From the NCBI GenBank assembly GCA_963281255.1, contig OY725500.1, forward strand, positions 1,054,001 through 1,118,000: a stretch of DNA of 64,000 nt, written 5' to 3'. The translations under genes and the position numbers were made by a program. Positions 1 through 12,195 of this stretch are shown piece after piece (the first letter of the stretch is position 1; each line of letters starts with the position of its first letter). Below the pieces are notes generated by a model that was not told where the DNA came from, did no database searches, and worked only from the letters and a program-made list of their open reading frames with translations. The DNA is from Aphrocallistes beatrix (taxonomy: Eukaryota; Porifera; Hexactinellida; Sceptrulophora; Aphrocallistidae).

Positions 1-2
1 TC

Positions 3-431
3 GTGCCAGGAAAGTTACGAATTGGGGAGTGCAATCGGAACATAATAATTGAGAAGAGAGCCGGCCAAAAGAATATTCACTTGTGCAGAGACGTCATCGA
101 ACACATATGGAGTGGAGGCGAGAGTAAACAGCTCCAGCTTACATTCCGAACAGAACGAAATACATTGACTACCCATATCCGTCGTAGACGCCATCATTCT
201 GATTATTGGCTAGACATGTTCGCGTCCTACACTGATGAACAATTCATACAAGAATTTGGATGTGACCAGTTTCATGCATACAAAGAGCATGTCAAACAAT
301 ATGGTAAAGCTTTCCGGTGGAATCCACCGAAGCTAACATTCGAGCAAAGGGGAGAAAAATTCAAGCAACAGTATTTGCCAGCAGATAAAATGCTCGACTA
401 TCCACAATTAGAGATACTCACTTACTTGTAG
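3..431 (+). CDS. Partial unknown ORF at the window edge (possible last exon)
   Basis: An open frame runs in from the left edge of the window and ends at a TAG at 429-431. The reading begins with a GTG-type codon only because the window cuts it, so no true start is visible. The product is basic and mixed in character, with an Arg/His run (IRRRRHHSDYW) and no motif I recognise. An AATAAA at 679-684 lies about 250 bases downstream and could be its polyadenylation signal, although a MITE sits in between. It could be the 3' exon of a gene further left, the tail of a mobile-element gene, or chance. Confidence 0.35.
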   Translation: MPGKLRIGECNRNIIIEKRAGQKNIHLCRDVIEHIWSGGESKQLQLTFRTERNTLTTHIRRRRHHSDYWLDMFASYTDEQFIQEFGCDQFHAYKEHVKQYGKAFRWNPPKLTFEQRGEKFKQQYLPADKMLDYPQLEILTYL

Positions 432-482
432 TACTAGTAGATTTTGTATGTATGTAACAATCATGTGATTCATTGATAACTA

Positions 483-653
483 CAGTAGAACTCGGTTAGT
501 ACGTACTCGGGATACAACGTACTTCGGCTTAGTACGTACTCGTTTCTCAGAACCAGAATTCATTTAGTATATAGATTCCTATGTAATATCAACTCGGTTA
601 GTACGTACTTTTTTCCTCTTCCCGGAGGGGTACGTACTAACCAAGTTCTACTG
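483..653. mobile_element. Tigger/pogo-like MITE (CAGTAGAACTCGG ends)
   Basis: The ends are inverted repeats starting CAGTAGAACTCGGTTAGTAC on the left and CAGTAGAACTTGGTTAGTAC on the complementary right end. A TA dinucleotide lies on each side (481-482 and 654-655), as expected of Tc1/mariner/pogo insertions. There is no coding capacity. An internal copy of the GGTTAGTACGTACT motif recurs. Confidence 0.75.
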
Positions 654-655
654 TA

Positions 656-1480
656 TTACTTAGTATAACTATTATTATAATAAAGTACTTGTTGATAAAT
701 TAGTAATAACAGACGTACATAAATACAATTTGTCTGCTTCATATATTCTTATATTGGATCTATGATCCTATATAATATAGTAGCACAGTTCTGAAATGAG
801 TGCTGGAGTCCGGCCTGGCGCAAGTGGTGCACAGACCTGAGTATAAAAGACATCACTAATTTCCCTGGATTTTCCATGGAGTTCGCATTTTAAATCCAGA
901 ACATTTTTGAGAGGAGCTTGTAAGTATACTCTAGTGGTTATACGGGAGGGTTGATTTGAAATTTGTTGATGTATCACACAGTAATACTTATCATATTATC
1001 TAGAATAAGAAATAAAATATTCTATTGATTTCAGAAGATAATTGATGAAATACATACGATAAAAATTATTTTTGGGTAAACTTTCAAAGTCAATTTACGA
1101 GATTTAATAAACGGGGGAGGGGGGCTAGAAAAAAACAATTAATAAGCGGGGGCCAGTTTATTCGGACACCTAGAGTAGGCCCATCAGATATTTGCAGCCA
1201 CAAATGCGACAAATGACTTTGTATACAAGGTATTGTTACGATTGTTTTGTTATTTACTCTACTATAAATAGTGATAGCACTGCCAAACTATGCTAAGACC
1301 CGAGTCCATAACCAAGTAACTACCAAATAATGGAGCCCTAGAATCGATTGACCAACCACAGCCCTACGAAGGAGACTAAAGAAAATGGTAGTCCCCGTCC
1401 AGGCAATTGCACATCCAGAGTTCGACTGGTGAATTAGGAGTATTGAGTATACCAGTGCCCGCAGGTATAAAGGATACCAG
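656..1480. other. Stretch without a recognisable gene
   Basis: AT-rich sequence with AATAAA at 679-684. At about 860-910 there is a stretch related to the dispersed 'CCCTGGATTTT' repeats also seen near 15540-15620, 51600 and 54570. I see no supported exon or RNA gene. Confidence 0.3.
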
Positions 1481-1485
1481 CTGCA

Positions 1486-1645
1486 GCCGTATTCACTAAG
1501 ATCTTAAGCACTAAGATCGATCTTAAGTCTTAAGATCGATCTTAGTTAAGATCGATCTTAAGATCGAACTTAGTGGTATTCACTAAGAATTAAGATCGAT
1601 CTTAAGATCGATCTTAGTTAAGATCGATCTTAAGATCGAACTTAG
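1486..1645. repeat. Left terminal and subterminal repeats of the Harbinger element
   Basis: The 16-bp terminal repeat is followed by several copies of AAGATCGATCTTAAG-type palindromes and by a second internal copy of TATTCACTAAGA at about 1573-1587. Such subterminal arrays are the usual binding sites for the Myb-like protein; binding here is inference. Confidence 0.8.
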
Positions 1646-2204
1646 AAATAACGTTAGGGTTAATATGATTAGAATATAGCATTATACTAATCAAATACAA
1701 AACTAAAGTATAATATTGGTAATTGTAAGTAGTCATTTAGTATTGATCTAGTAAAAATAAACTATATTTCTTCTTTTTGAGCAAAATTGAGGCCATTAAT
1801 GTCAATATTAGGAGCAAATAAGATTGATTAACCCACTCCTGTAAGACATAGCTTCTAACTATGTAGTTGTACCGCCTGGAATGCCTGGTGAGTCTCTTAG
1901 AATATCTGTGGTTAAAGATTGTTTTGACTTGATTGAATTCTATAATGAAAATGCATTGTTTTATGTATGTAATCTATAATTATTCTACACTAGCCAATAT
2001 CAAAGGAAGCAAGGAATCTTTATGGCAACCAACACATCTTTTGAATGTGTTTAGGAATGTACATTGCAAAACTTATACTAGTGAAATACCAGTGTGATCT
2101 TACTTGCACTCCGATGAAATTACTCTAGTATAATTAGGTTTATAATGAAAAAATTATATCCATTTCTTATTAATATTATCATATACCTTTCTCGGCTCAT
2201 CTAA

Positions 2205-3250
2205 ATGGCAGGAATGATCCCATTGTTTTTAGCAGAAGATTCGGAAGAGTCACTCGAGAGAGAGAGAGAGTGTTCAGAGATCGTAGTGATCCTCTGGAAT
2301 TCTATGATGATCTAGAATTGATGCAGCGTTTTCGCTTCTCAAGGTCAGCAATATTAAAGATTACAGAGATCATAGTTGATCATCTTAATACAACTGATAG
2401 ATCTCATGCTGCACATCCACACGTACAAGTTTGTGTTGCTCTACAATTTTTTGCATCTGGTACTTTTCAGATTATTTGTGGTGATGGAGTTCACGTGAGC
2501 CAGCCCTCAGCTTGCAGGTACATCAGAGCCGTTGCACTTGGACTGCAATCGGTATATTCGAAGTTTATTAGCATGCCCGGTTCTGCTGACATGGCTACGA
2601 TTAAGTCACAGTTTTATGAGTTCGCGAACCTCCCCGGCGTTCTTGGACTTGTAGATGGAACGCATGTTCGTATTCAAAAGCCTTCTGAAAATGAGGCAGA
2701 TTACGTAAACCGACATTTCTACCACTCCATAAATGTCCAAGCTATCTGTCTACCTGATGGTAGATTTTCCGATGTATTGGCAAGATTCCCCGGTTCAGTT
2801 CATGATTCACGTATTTGGAAGCTCTCTCAGGTCGGAACATATGTGGAGAATAACTTCTTGGCTGGTGAGCATATATTAGGTGATAGTGGGTATATGCTGA
2901 AACCCTATTTATTAACTCCATACAGACAGCCTGCTTCAAATGCCCAAGAGAATTATAATTACTCCCACAAAAAAACGCGTGTATTGATCGAGCAAACCTT
3001 TGGGAGATGGAAGAGAAGATTTCATTGCCTTCACGGCGAGATCCGGATGGCTCCAGATAAAGTCTGCACTATTATTCTTGCCTGTGCTGTTCTTCATAAT
3101 ATGGCTATTGTTTGGAAGCAGCCCATGTTGGAAGATTGCACTATTGACCATCATACAAGCATTATGGATGAACCGTTTACATTTGAGGAAACTGGACATA
3201 TTGCTGCAAAACACTACAGGGATCAGTTTGCTATTCACAACTTTAGTTGA
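2205..3250 (+). CDS. HARBI1-like Harbinger transposase nuclease, frame broken near the N-terminus
   Basis: This is a DDE_4-family nuclease that cuts and moves the element. Measured from the GTG at 2270, the catalytic acids are Asp129 (VDGTHV), Asp179 (SVHDSR) and Glu241 (IEQTFG), in the order and context typical of HARBI1. The natural ATG is probably at 2205 (MAGMIPLFLAEDSEESLERE), but that frame does not join the main frame. The break lies in a GA dinucleotide run at 2256-2270, which is one GA unit out of step. The rest is open to the TGA ending at 3250. A real slippage mutation makes this copy inactive; a sequencing error in the repeat is the alternative. The Myb-like partner gene follows 290 bases downstream. 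Confidence 0.9.
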
Positions 3251-3542
3251 ATTAATCTAAATTTAGGAGCTATCAAAGAGCATAAGTTGTATCTCATGCA
3301 TTATATTAAACAAAACATATAAACAACAAGTGTCTTTGTATATTGTAACATGAAAACCTCTCTTAGACAAAATATAAACACTGGATATGAGAAGTAAAAT
3401 AAATTTAACTCGATCGACGTTAAGATTTCTGCGTCATTTGGTGTTACGAAAATAATTGGTGTCATTAGTGGTTATGGTAAGTCGGCATCCTCCCGTGTAT
3501 ATAAATTGCTGCTGAGTACTTGCATTAACAATACCGAAACAA

Positions 3543-4283
3543 ATGGAAAAAACCCGAAAAGCAAATTGGACCAGAGAAGAAGAGTGCAGTCTCATCAATG
3601 AAATTGAGTCAGCAGGTGATATATTGAGAGGGTCAGGAAATTCCGCTGACAAAAACAAAAGGAGGAAACAAATCTGGAGAGATATCACAGCCAGACTCAA
3701 CTCAATACATGGCAATGCCAGAGCTGTAGAGGATATCAGAAAAAAGTGGACCAACCTAAAGCTAAACGCTAAGTCCAAAGTTGATGCTAGCTTTAGGGAA
3801 GCCAGAAAGACTGGAGGGGGTACGAACAGTGCTGGGCAGGTAGAAGACGAGGACATGCAAATCCTATCAGCAGATAGAAGTATTTTTGCTGACTCTGCAG
3901 ATCGGGTAACAGAGATGTTCCAAAACACCCCTGCTTTCAGTGGAATTTCAGGTGCTGCTGATCTTTTTCAAGCACCAGCAATAGCGTCAACAGCATCGGC
4001 TACAGGTCCAGATGAATCTGCTGAAGATACTCCAATTTTAGAGTCTCCAGAAATTGAAATACCGACAACATATAAGACATCAAAGAAAAGTCGGAAGAGA
4101 AGGCGAACTGTTGATGAACGAGATGATTCTGTTGAACTTTTGAAGGCTGCAGACTTACTTCCGTTACAGCAAGAAGTTTTGTTTCAGCAGATGGCTGTAT
4201 TCTCAGCACAGCTGCAGTTAATAGAAGAGCAGAGGGACTATTATCGATTAAAACGTCAGAGACTGCTGGAAAAATCATTGTAA
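3543..4283 (+). CDS. Myb/SANT-like DNA-binding protein of the Harbinger element
   Basis: A 246-residue protein with a clean ATG and an intact frame. Residues about 5-80 form a Myb/SANT-like trihelix domain: NWTREEECSLINEI opens it, and IWRDITARLN and IRKKWTNLKLNAKSK follow. The middle is acidic and low complexity. A basic cluster (KKSRKRRRT, about residues 177-186) looks like a nuclear localisation signal, and the C-terminus (QLQLIEEQRDYYRLKRQRLLEK) is probably helical. In this family the protein binds the subterminal repeats and helps import the nuclease into the nucleus. Its position downstream of, and on the same strand as, the HARBI1-like gene fits that role. Confidence 0.9.
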   Translation: MEKTRKANWTREEECSLINEIESAGDILRGSGNSADKNKRRKQIWRDITARLNSIHGNARAVEDIRKKWTNLKLNAKSKVDASFREARKTGGGTNSAGQVEDEDMQILSADRSIFADSADRVTEMFQNTPAFSGISGAADLFQAPAIASTASATGPDESAEDTPILESPEIEIPTTYKTSKKSRKRRRTVDERDDSVELLKAADLLPLQQEVLFQQMAVFSAQLQLIEEQRDYYRLKRQRLLEKSL

Positions 4284-4617
4284 ATAGGAAAATAGGATCA
4301 AAGTAATTATCATCAGTCATGTAAATCAATATATAAAGCCGTCTCTATAATTATGCATGTTAGAATTAGTGTAAGATTATACAATCAAAGAATATGTTTG
4401 TTTATTCATACAAACTCAAGAAGAATTTGCCACGAATTATAGCATGTGATACATGTTGCGATGTTACACACAATAAGAGAAATTTTTTAAAAATATTTAA
4501 ATTCTATTTGAAGTCTAATATCAATCAAGGTAGATACAATGTTCGATAGAAGTAAGTTTGAACAACATTTATGGAGTAATTAGTGAAAATCGAATCAATT
4601 CCAATACTTAAGACACC

Positions 4618-4777
4618 TCCTTAGGTTGCTTAAAGTTCGGTCTTAAGTTCGGTCTTAAGATCGAACTTAAATCTTAGTGAATACCAATCTTAGTGAATAC
4701 GACTTAAGATCGAACTTAAGACTTAAGCACTAAGATCGATCTTAAGATCGATCTTAAGTTCTTAGTGAATACGGCCG
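4618..4777. repeat. Right terminal and subterminal repeats of the Harbinger element
   Basis: A mirror of the left end, with TTAAGATCGAACTTAAG and AAGATCGATCTTAAG palindromes and three copies of CTTAGTGAATAC, the last ending in the terminal repeat. Confidence 0.8.
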
Positions 4778-4970
4778 CTGCAGAATTACTTAGTAATTAA
4801 CATCCTGGAGGCTGTTGAGAGGAACACAAATATTCTACACTTCATATACAAAATCATCAACATATTGAGAAAAATCAATAACATACTGAGCTTAACATAA
4901 ATCTTAATAACTAATAGGAGATTCTCTTAACTAAAGGGTAAGGGTTTGTAATATTATTGATAAAAAGTAT

Positions 4971-7900
4971 TTACTTTGATGATTTGCAGTCAACGAATAT
5001 CTGTAGTACAGCATCATTCACAATTTCTTTTCCAACCACTTGAAATTTGCCACAGAGATGTCCAAGCTTTTCTTTCATCATTGATTCGTATTCGGGAAAA
5101 CTTCTGCTCGTATTAATACCATGATACTCAATGTTAAACTTCCTAAACATGTTCCATACATCTCTTTCCCATTCAAAGTTACATTTTGTTCCATTATTGC
5201 AACAGCAGCAGTGTTTCTTGCTACTGCGAGGATTGTGTGATGTATAATTAGGGAAATCTCCATGAGGAGGAGCGTCAAATATGTGAATGACTTTATTACT
5301 AATTCCAGGCTTGCATTTCCAGTCAGAACTTTTGGCAGCTGTTGCTAGACCATCTAACACAGCTTCTGGGAAGTCTCCCCCTCCAACGGCCTCAACTCCT
5401 CTTAGAAATTCTTCAATGGTGTTTTTCTGATCTGTAAAGCTTCTTCCATTTGGAAATGTTTCAATAATGTTCGCATCACAATGGTCACGGTAGATCACGA
5501 CTCGGAATTTAGAAGAACTTCCTCTTGAAGCGAAACGTTTAACTAACTGACCTACTGAGATCACAGCACGAGAAATGTCACGACTCATTGACCCTGTTCC
5601 ATCGATGACGAAACAGATATAATAATCTAAAGGAAGGAGTGATGTATTCACCTCCTCATACGTTGTGTAAGGAACAAATGTGATACCTGTACCATCTTTT
5701 TCACGATAATAATTCAATATCCCAGGACCAAACTTGTTCCAGATTTTAATCATCTTATCTCGATAAGAATGTTGCTTAGATTTGTATTTTTCGTTTGTAG
5801 AAAGCTCCCAATCCCAAGCACTACACTTATCTTTAAATTCTCCCCATTCTGAGATGGAATCGCCTCGAGTTAAAACTTGAGTATAGTCTTTATAATCATC
5901 GCACATATGCGAGACAGCTGTCTTCTTTTCATCCGTGTTCCAAACCTTTCCACCCATGGATGAGATCTGGTGACCTGTTGTGATCTGACACTGTCCGTTA
6001 TTTGGATGTATTTCTCTCTCACAGAACTTCCCACAGCTGGGACATTGAGATGGACAGCCAATCATATCCTTTTCGAATTCACTTTTCAGAGGTGAGATCA
6101 TTTCATTAAATTCTTCTTGACCCAATTCAACTCTGTACTCGTCAAGCGTATCTTTGAATTGTTTGACATAATTAAATAAGTTGAAAATTAGTTCAGCGTC
6201 GTTGAACATTCCAATTAGTGACAGTATCTTGAAGGTATCGTCATCTAATTTCGGTTCTGCTGGTTTGGAACATAGCATATAAGTATCAGATGCTTTAACT
6301 TCGAGTCCGTCTACCTTAAAACCGCTGGAAGCATATTTCATGAAAGTTTCTGGATTAACAGTAGGATCAAGGTACATCTTGAGGTAAGAATTCATTGCCT
6401 TGAATGGTATTTCGTTATTTTTATCAGGATTGAGTAGACCCGTTTCATTAATTTCAAAATTACTTTCTGCATCAAAAGTATTAAGACTGATCGTGACTCG
6501 AGCAATGTCATCCAATTCTGAAATGAGATTTTTAATTACAGATTTAAATCTTAATGTTTCATTCTGAAAACCGAGCTTCATATTTTCAGAAATTTTTTGA
6601 TGTAATGTACTTTCTACTTTCTCCCATTCCTTTTTAAAAATATCCAATAAAAAATTATTTCTGTTACATATAAATTGGACGACGTTATTTCTACTATCTG
6701 TAACCTTTTCACCAGGATTTTTCTCGACTTCTTCACTCACTAAATTTTCAGCAAGAGAAAGCATGCTCTCGTGGGACAATGATTCTTTTGTATCTTGAAG
6801 GGTCCTTTTCAAATTGTATTGTTCTGTGGTTTTTAGTCCTCTTTTTACTGATTCTATATAGTCACTAGCATATTTTTTAGAAATACATATATCACTCTCT
6901 GTCATCGTTTGCCGATTCCATGATCCTCTTACCATTCTACGGTTTTCTATTTTTTGCAAAAAATAGATGAGATGATCTTGTTTTTTAGCATACTTTTTAT
7001 ACAGCCTCCCTCGTTTAACATTGATCTCATTTGTCCAAAGATTTTTAAAAGTTAATGAAAATATTAGATTGGTTAACAGTATCTCAGCCGTGTTAGATAA
7101 TCCTGCGAGAATGTAACTAATCTCATGGTTGAGTAAATTCATTCTGAAATAAAATTCATGAATTACGATTTTCACAACACCATGAGACACATTGGGATGT
7201 ATGTCTAAAATTCTTTGGGTGTCATATGTGATATCATTGATAAACTTTTCCCAAGTACTTGTTCTCAAATCTTTGGGATCTTTCAATTTAGAAGTTAGAA
7301 GTGTTATTTGTTGTTTCCTTCTCGGTTTCCATAGGACATCTGGATGATTTTCAAATCCTGAGCAATATTTTACTAAGCCATGACACTCCTGTGGGACCCA
7401 TTTTGTAAGATTTAGTTTGAAAGCAGTGTAGAGCCTTGTGCTATACCAAGTTTCATCAATTTGGTACAAATAATCTCGGTGGAGATAATCATACTCAGGT
7501 CTTCCATTGTACGGTAACATTTCCTTTAGAGGAGTATGGTGTCCTGTTAAGGAATATGTGAGATTTTCGGATTGGTTAAATCTGTTAGGCTCCTGAAATC
7601 TAATCAAAAGATCATCTCTTATTGATTGGATAATATCATCCATGTTGAAACCATGATTGGTAAATAAATGGTGTAGCGATTGTTTATTCTCCATAGCATT
7701 GATCTCCATTCTGAAGATAGAATATAAGTTTGAAAAATTTTCTTCACACTCCAGCTTTTCTTCGTTATGGTCTTCAACTCCAAATGTTTCATTCCAAGTA
7801 TCTTCGAAAGCTTTGATTTGTTGCTCTTCTGTATATTCCAAATACTCATCTACATGCTTAATAATTGCCTCTTGAAATTTTTTCATATTTTCAGAGAGTT

Positions 7901-10900
7901 TAAACTCGGTCATAACGGAATTTATTTGCAGTTTAAGCTGATCTTCGTACTGTTTTCTCACAACATAAATTAGCCTTTTGATTGTTGAAGCAGTGTCATC
8001 ACAAATATAGTCCAATTTTTTCAAAAGAGAATCATTCTGACAAATATCAGAAAACTCTCTTAAACAAGAATCCCGTTTTTGAAAGTATTCTCCCTCAAAA
8101 TTTAACATTTCTTCTGTTAGAACTACATCAGGATCTTTATATGACTTACGCTTCGCAATGTTTTTGCAAATCGTATTAGTCAGCTCTGCAAAGTGTTGTT
8201 GATTAGAATAGATATATTTATCCATCAAATCCGAGACGACTTTGCTAAGTTTCTTTCTACACATGAATTCCTCTAGATTTCTGTACTTGACAATATCTTG
8301 ATACTTTAAGATGGTATCCCAAATGACACCTGCCATTTCCATCCACTCACTCATTGTGTTAAAAGGAGCTCTGTCATCTTGGTCCATATGATTCAGTTGG
8401 TCGATTATAGCGAGTCTTAATTTGGAACAATTTTCTGCAAATGCGATTGTTGGAGATAGTTTAATCACGTTGGAGTCGAATAGCTTAGCACCTGGTTTAT
8501 TCATTTGCTGAGAATTGAACGCAGAAGGGAGAATGAATAGATTTTCTCTCGAGACTTGAATGAGATCTGAGATTTTAGCTCCTTCTGTTTCCATGAGACC
8601 AGATTCCGAACTCAGCTTTTCCATTAGTAGATTAATGGCATCTATATGTTTGTCTGGATCTGGATCAGCTTGTTGGTTTAGAATGAAAAAAATTTTAGGA
8701 GCTTTCACTTTGCTTACTTTCAATCTATTAAGAGAAAATGCACAGATTTGTAACAGATTCTGTAATTCACTTCCAATATCTCCTCTCACGTTAATTATCA
8801 CGACCTGTGACACAGCCAAACAGAATAGAACCATCGTCCTATCAAAATGGATCATAGAAGTGTCTTTAATGTTTTTTCTTTCAATAGCATCCAATCCTTC
8901 CGTATCGAGGATAAGGAATGAGTCAGAGAGGTTGACGGGTCGATCCAGTTTCGAGAGAGATCCATATATTCCTCTCGTACACCTCCCAGCACTTGTTAGG
9001 AATTTGCAACCGAAACAATAGTTTAGAAGTGTTGATTTACCTGAACTCTGTGGTCCGAATATGCTCACTACAATTGGAGCTGGCTTTATTCTTATGTCTT
9101 TGCCTTCGTTTAACTCTTCCATTCGTATACTCTGTTTTACGTAAAAGTTCTTTAAGAGACTATCGATTTCTTTGTTAAAAAATCTGAGATTATCTCCATC
9201 AATTAACTCAAATGCTTCACCATTATCAACTTGTTTACTAAAGTTGGAAGAAAGCAACTCATTGAATTTGTTTTTCCAGATGCTTTTAATGTCCTGTCCA
9301 TATTTTAAGGTGAGTATCGCTTCTCTCCAGATAATTTCTAGAGTGTATTTATCATTCTTCTGTTCTTTGACAGTAGTTCCTTTCTCATTTGGACCTTTGA
9401 CACTTGTGTCATTATTTTCGGCATGTATAAACTTTGAAAGATGATAAAGTTCTCGTGATAATTTCCATAAAATTAAGGTTGAATTTTCTTGTCGAAGTAT
9501 TTCATTGAAATATGCTACTATGTCTCCCGTTGGCGTGTTAGTTAAATCAACTTCGAGTTGCGCCAGATTTTGGTTGAGAACTTCAATGATGGCTTGATCT
9601 GTCTGTTGGGAAGTTTGGTGGTACAAACTCATATAATGAACGAAAGTAGGATAGAAATTCAAGAAACTGAAGTCGATCTTATTGAATGTTTCAGTGGTCT
9701 TCTTGATATGTTTAGTGATGCTTTGAATGAGCTGTTTGTCAGATCGAATCTGACTATATTCTTTTGCTTGAATAATTTGAAAGTGCACATCTTGTAAGAC
9801 TTCTTCTAAAAATTTACTATTGACCATCTTTGGATTTTCAGTGTTTTGATGAAATATTTCATATCCAATTTGCTTCAAGGATTTTAAAATAGAAGATAAT
9901 TTGACATCTGTACGAGTCAAGTCTGGAATAAAAACTAACGTTCTGATGTTGCCATGATCATCTTCCTTTCTCACTGAGACTTCGACACAGTCACTATCTC
10001 TGATAAATAAATATACATGTCTTACCACAAAATTCCTTAACTGAGGAGTTAAGTCTAATCTGTTATTCTCGTAATCACTATAACAAACATGTATTAATGC
10101 CACATCAAGATGAGAGCACATAGCTTGAATTATCCGAAGGTCAGAATTGTTATGGCAGTCAATATAAGCCCATTTTGTTGATTCTTTACTGGATTTGCTT
10201 GATTTCCCGAAAATATTTTTAGTCATTTGGATATCAATGGATCTGAAGTGAAAGGCGCTGCCTTGTGGACTTCCTTTTACGAAATCTGTCTCAAAAATCA
10301 TGTCCAAGAGTGAAGACTTCCCTACAGCATTCCAACTCGCTCTGCCCAATCCAAACGATATTAATCCGTTGTACTGTTCAAGGCAGTACCATAATTCCTT
10401 GCAAAATTAAAATTTTGAACTTTCCGGTTTACCACGTGAATGCTTGAGTTTGGGATAGTAGAGTGGGACTGCGTTACTGAATGAATAATGCTCTATGCAG
10501 AGTCCTTTGAGTACAGGATCTGAAAGTTGGAATATCAAGTGGAATACGTCATGTGTGGTCAGATTTATGTCACTTAAATTTGCAATGATTCGAGCTATGT
10601 CTTCAAACGGCAGACTACATTTCAGATAATAGAACACTAGAGGTAGAATATCGATAATCAGATCTTTGGATTTCTTTGGACTTGAAGCATCTTCTACTTT
10701 ACTGATAATATCATCAAACGATTGGGTGATTATCGTTCTGTATTCGTTGAACGAAAACGAAATGGAGTCCAAACTATCGAATAATTCTTCTATCTGCGAG
10801 TCTTGCAGTTCATTGTAGTGTTTTAATTCAACAGGGTATATACAATATCGATGCATGAAATAGCCAGTTATTAATGACTCAACTTTATTTAATTTTGAGC

Positions 10901-11836
10901 TAAGTTGTTCGATGTTGTCCTTTCCACTCTTCTTAATAACAAGAATGTCTTCTAAATCTAAATTCCAATCAACATTTAAAAATTCCTTTGACTCGGTGAA
11001 TTTGTCCAAATAATTTGCAACTGTTTCATATTCACATTTATTCTCTCGTTTTAAAATGCAGCATAATTGATCTTGGAGTTTCAAATTTTTTGATCGGATT
11101 TTCTCTCGTAACTTAGGTATAGGAATTCCCCCGATTTTTTTCTCTATTATCGCGAAAGCATTTCTCCCTTCTTGTCCAGAGAATGTCGCAAACGTTTTTT
11201 CGATATATTCTTTAACTTTTTTGGATGAAATTTTCAAAATATTGGAAATGGTATCCACTGATATATCTTTGTTGTAATGTTCCCCAATATGTTTTTTTTC
11301 ATTTTCAGTTAAAGGTTGCATTTCAAAATATGCTGCAACTATTTTTTCATCTATTTCACAGAACAATGCGATATCTTCATGACACTCTATTTCTGGATTT
11401 TCTCTTAGACAGCTTTCAATTTTATCACGATCTTCTCTAGCTATTTCTAGTTCTATATCTTGTCTGGAACTCTTCAGGATATCTAGAGCATTAGTAGCAA
11501 TTTCTTGACTAATTTTCAATTTCTTTGCTAAAATAAATGACTTCTCTAGAAATTTCATACCATGTTCGACTATGTAGTCAGTATTTTCTGGATCTAATCC
11601 TAAAGATGAAATAGAATCCCAAATTTTTGATCCCTGGGTATGCTTGTCTGTTAGAGAATTATTTTTCAACTCCCTTCTTTCATTGGCGGCTGGTGCTTCG
11701 CATCTTTTCAAGGAAAGATCAGGAATCAGGGGAAAAGTGTGACTTTTATCATTGTTAGGACCAGCGTTCATTCTGTCTATAGATCCACCTTGATTTTCGG
11801 GATTTTTAAGATCGATAGGATCTTGTTCTTCCATTC
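4971..11836 (-). CDS. VLIG-type giant GTPase with C-terminal VWA domain, one in-frame stop
   Basis: The frame starts at ATG 11834-11832, two bases inside an exon that follows a good 3' splice site (TTTTTTATTATAG), and would read 2,287 codons to the TAA at 4971. A single TAA at 10409-10407 (codon 476) interrupts it; the plus copy has GAA there. The order is: N-terminal helical repeats; a first P-loop-like site (SWNAVGKSS); the main VLIG GTPase domain with GPQSSGKST, DTEGLD and LNQQADPDP; a long helical region; a Cys-rich segment (CPSQCPSCGKFC); and a VWA domain with MIDAS (DGTGSMS) and GGGDFPE. VLIG/GVIN GTPases are cytosolic and interferon-inducible in vertebrates; the role here is unknown. 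It is either a young pseudogene or a truncated 475-residue protein. Homology to the plus copy continues about 90 bases past the stop. Confidence 0.85.
10407..10409 (-). other. Premature TAA inside the minus-strand VLIG copy
   Basis: The codons before it (GKPESSKF) and after it (FCKELWYCLEQYNG) match the plus copy in the same frame, where the codon is GAA. No splice signals surround it and there is no length change, so it is a single G-to-T difference. Confidence 0.9.
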
Positions 11837-11953
11837 CTATAATAAAAAACACATATCCGTGTAAAAATTTCAATTCGTAATCAATCATCATAAAAGACTG
11901 CAATAGGTTATATCTAGTACAAATCTTACGATTTTCTAAACTGTCTTATAAGC

Positions 11954-12195
11954 ACAAGCGCGTTTCGCTTGCATGCGCCCAGCCGGCGAACACTTGATGT
12001 CTGTATGAGGTGCCCTTTAGGCGCCTAGGATCATATTAATTAATTATAAGGTATATATCATCTCTAAATACGCCATTCTTACTGTTATAATCGATATCAA
12101 AAATCACAAAATTTGTCAATTTTCAATTTTTTATGCGTAATGATGGTGTCATAATGATAAGTAATCATTATATATATATATATATATATATATAT
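11954..12195 (+). repeat. Decayed copy of hairpin-headed repeat, family B
   Basis: It begins ACAAGCGCGTTTCGCTTGC, the GC-rich head, and continues into TTAATTATAAGG, CTCTAAATACG and ATGATGGTGTCATAA, the body shared with the copies at 50053, 51669 and 53784. It is shortened and ends in a (TA)n run at 12168-12195. Confidence 0.7.

Larger units (their letters stand above)
1486..4777 (+). mobile_element. PIF/Harbinger DNA transposon, about 3.3 kb
   Basis: The element has terminal inverted repeats beginning GCCGTATTCACTAAGA (left, 1486) and the matching TCTTAGTGAATACGGC (right, ending about 4775-4777). It carries the two genes typical of Harbinger elements, on the same strand: a HARBI1-type nuclease and a Myb/SANT-like DNA-binding protein. 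CTGCA flanks both sides (1481-1485 and 4778-4782) and looks like a target duplication. Family members usually duplicate three bases, so the exact edges may be one or two bases off. Both subterminal regions are packed with the palindrome TTAAGATCGATCTTAA. Confidence 0.9.

Noticed and set aside
2270-2272. GTG at 2270 as the real start of the Harbinger nuclease
   Set aside because: Nuclear animal genes start at ATG; the ATG at 2205 with a family-like N-terminus points to a frame break instead.
3434-3928. 164-codon minus-strand frame inside the Harbinger element
   Set aside because: Antisense shadow of the Myb-like gene.
8560-9021. Open frames of up to 153 codons on the strand opposite the GTPase genes, also 26288-26737 and 9172-9444
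   Set aside because: They lie fully antisense to well-supported coding sequence, recur in both gene copies, and have no family signal.
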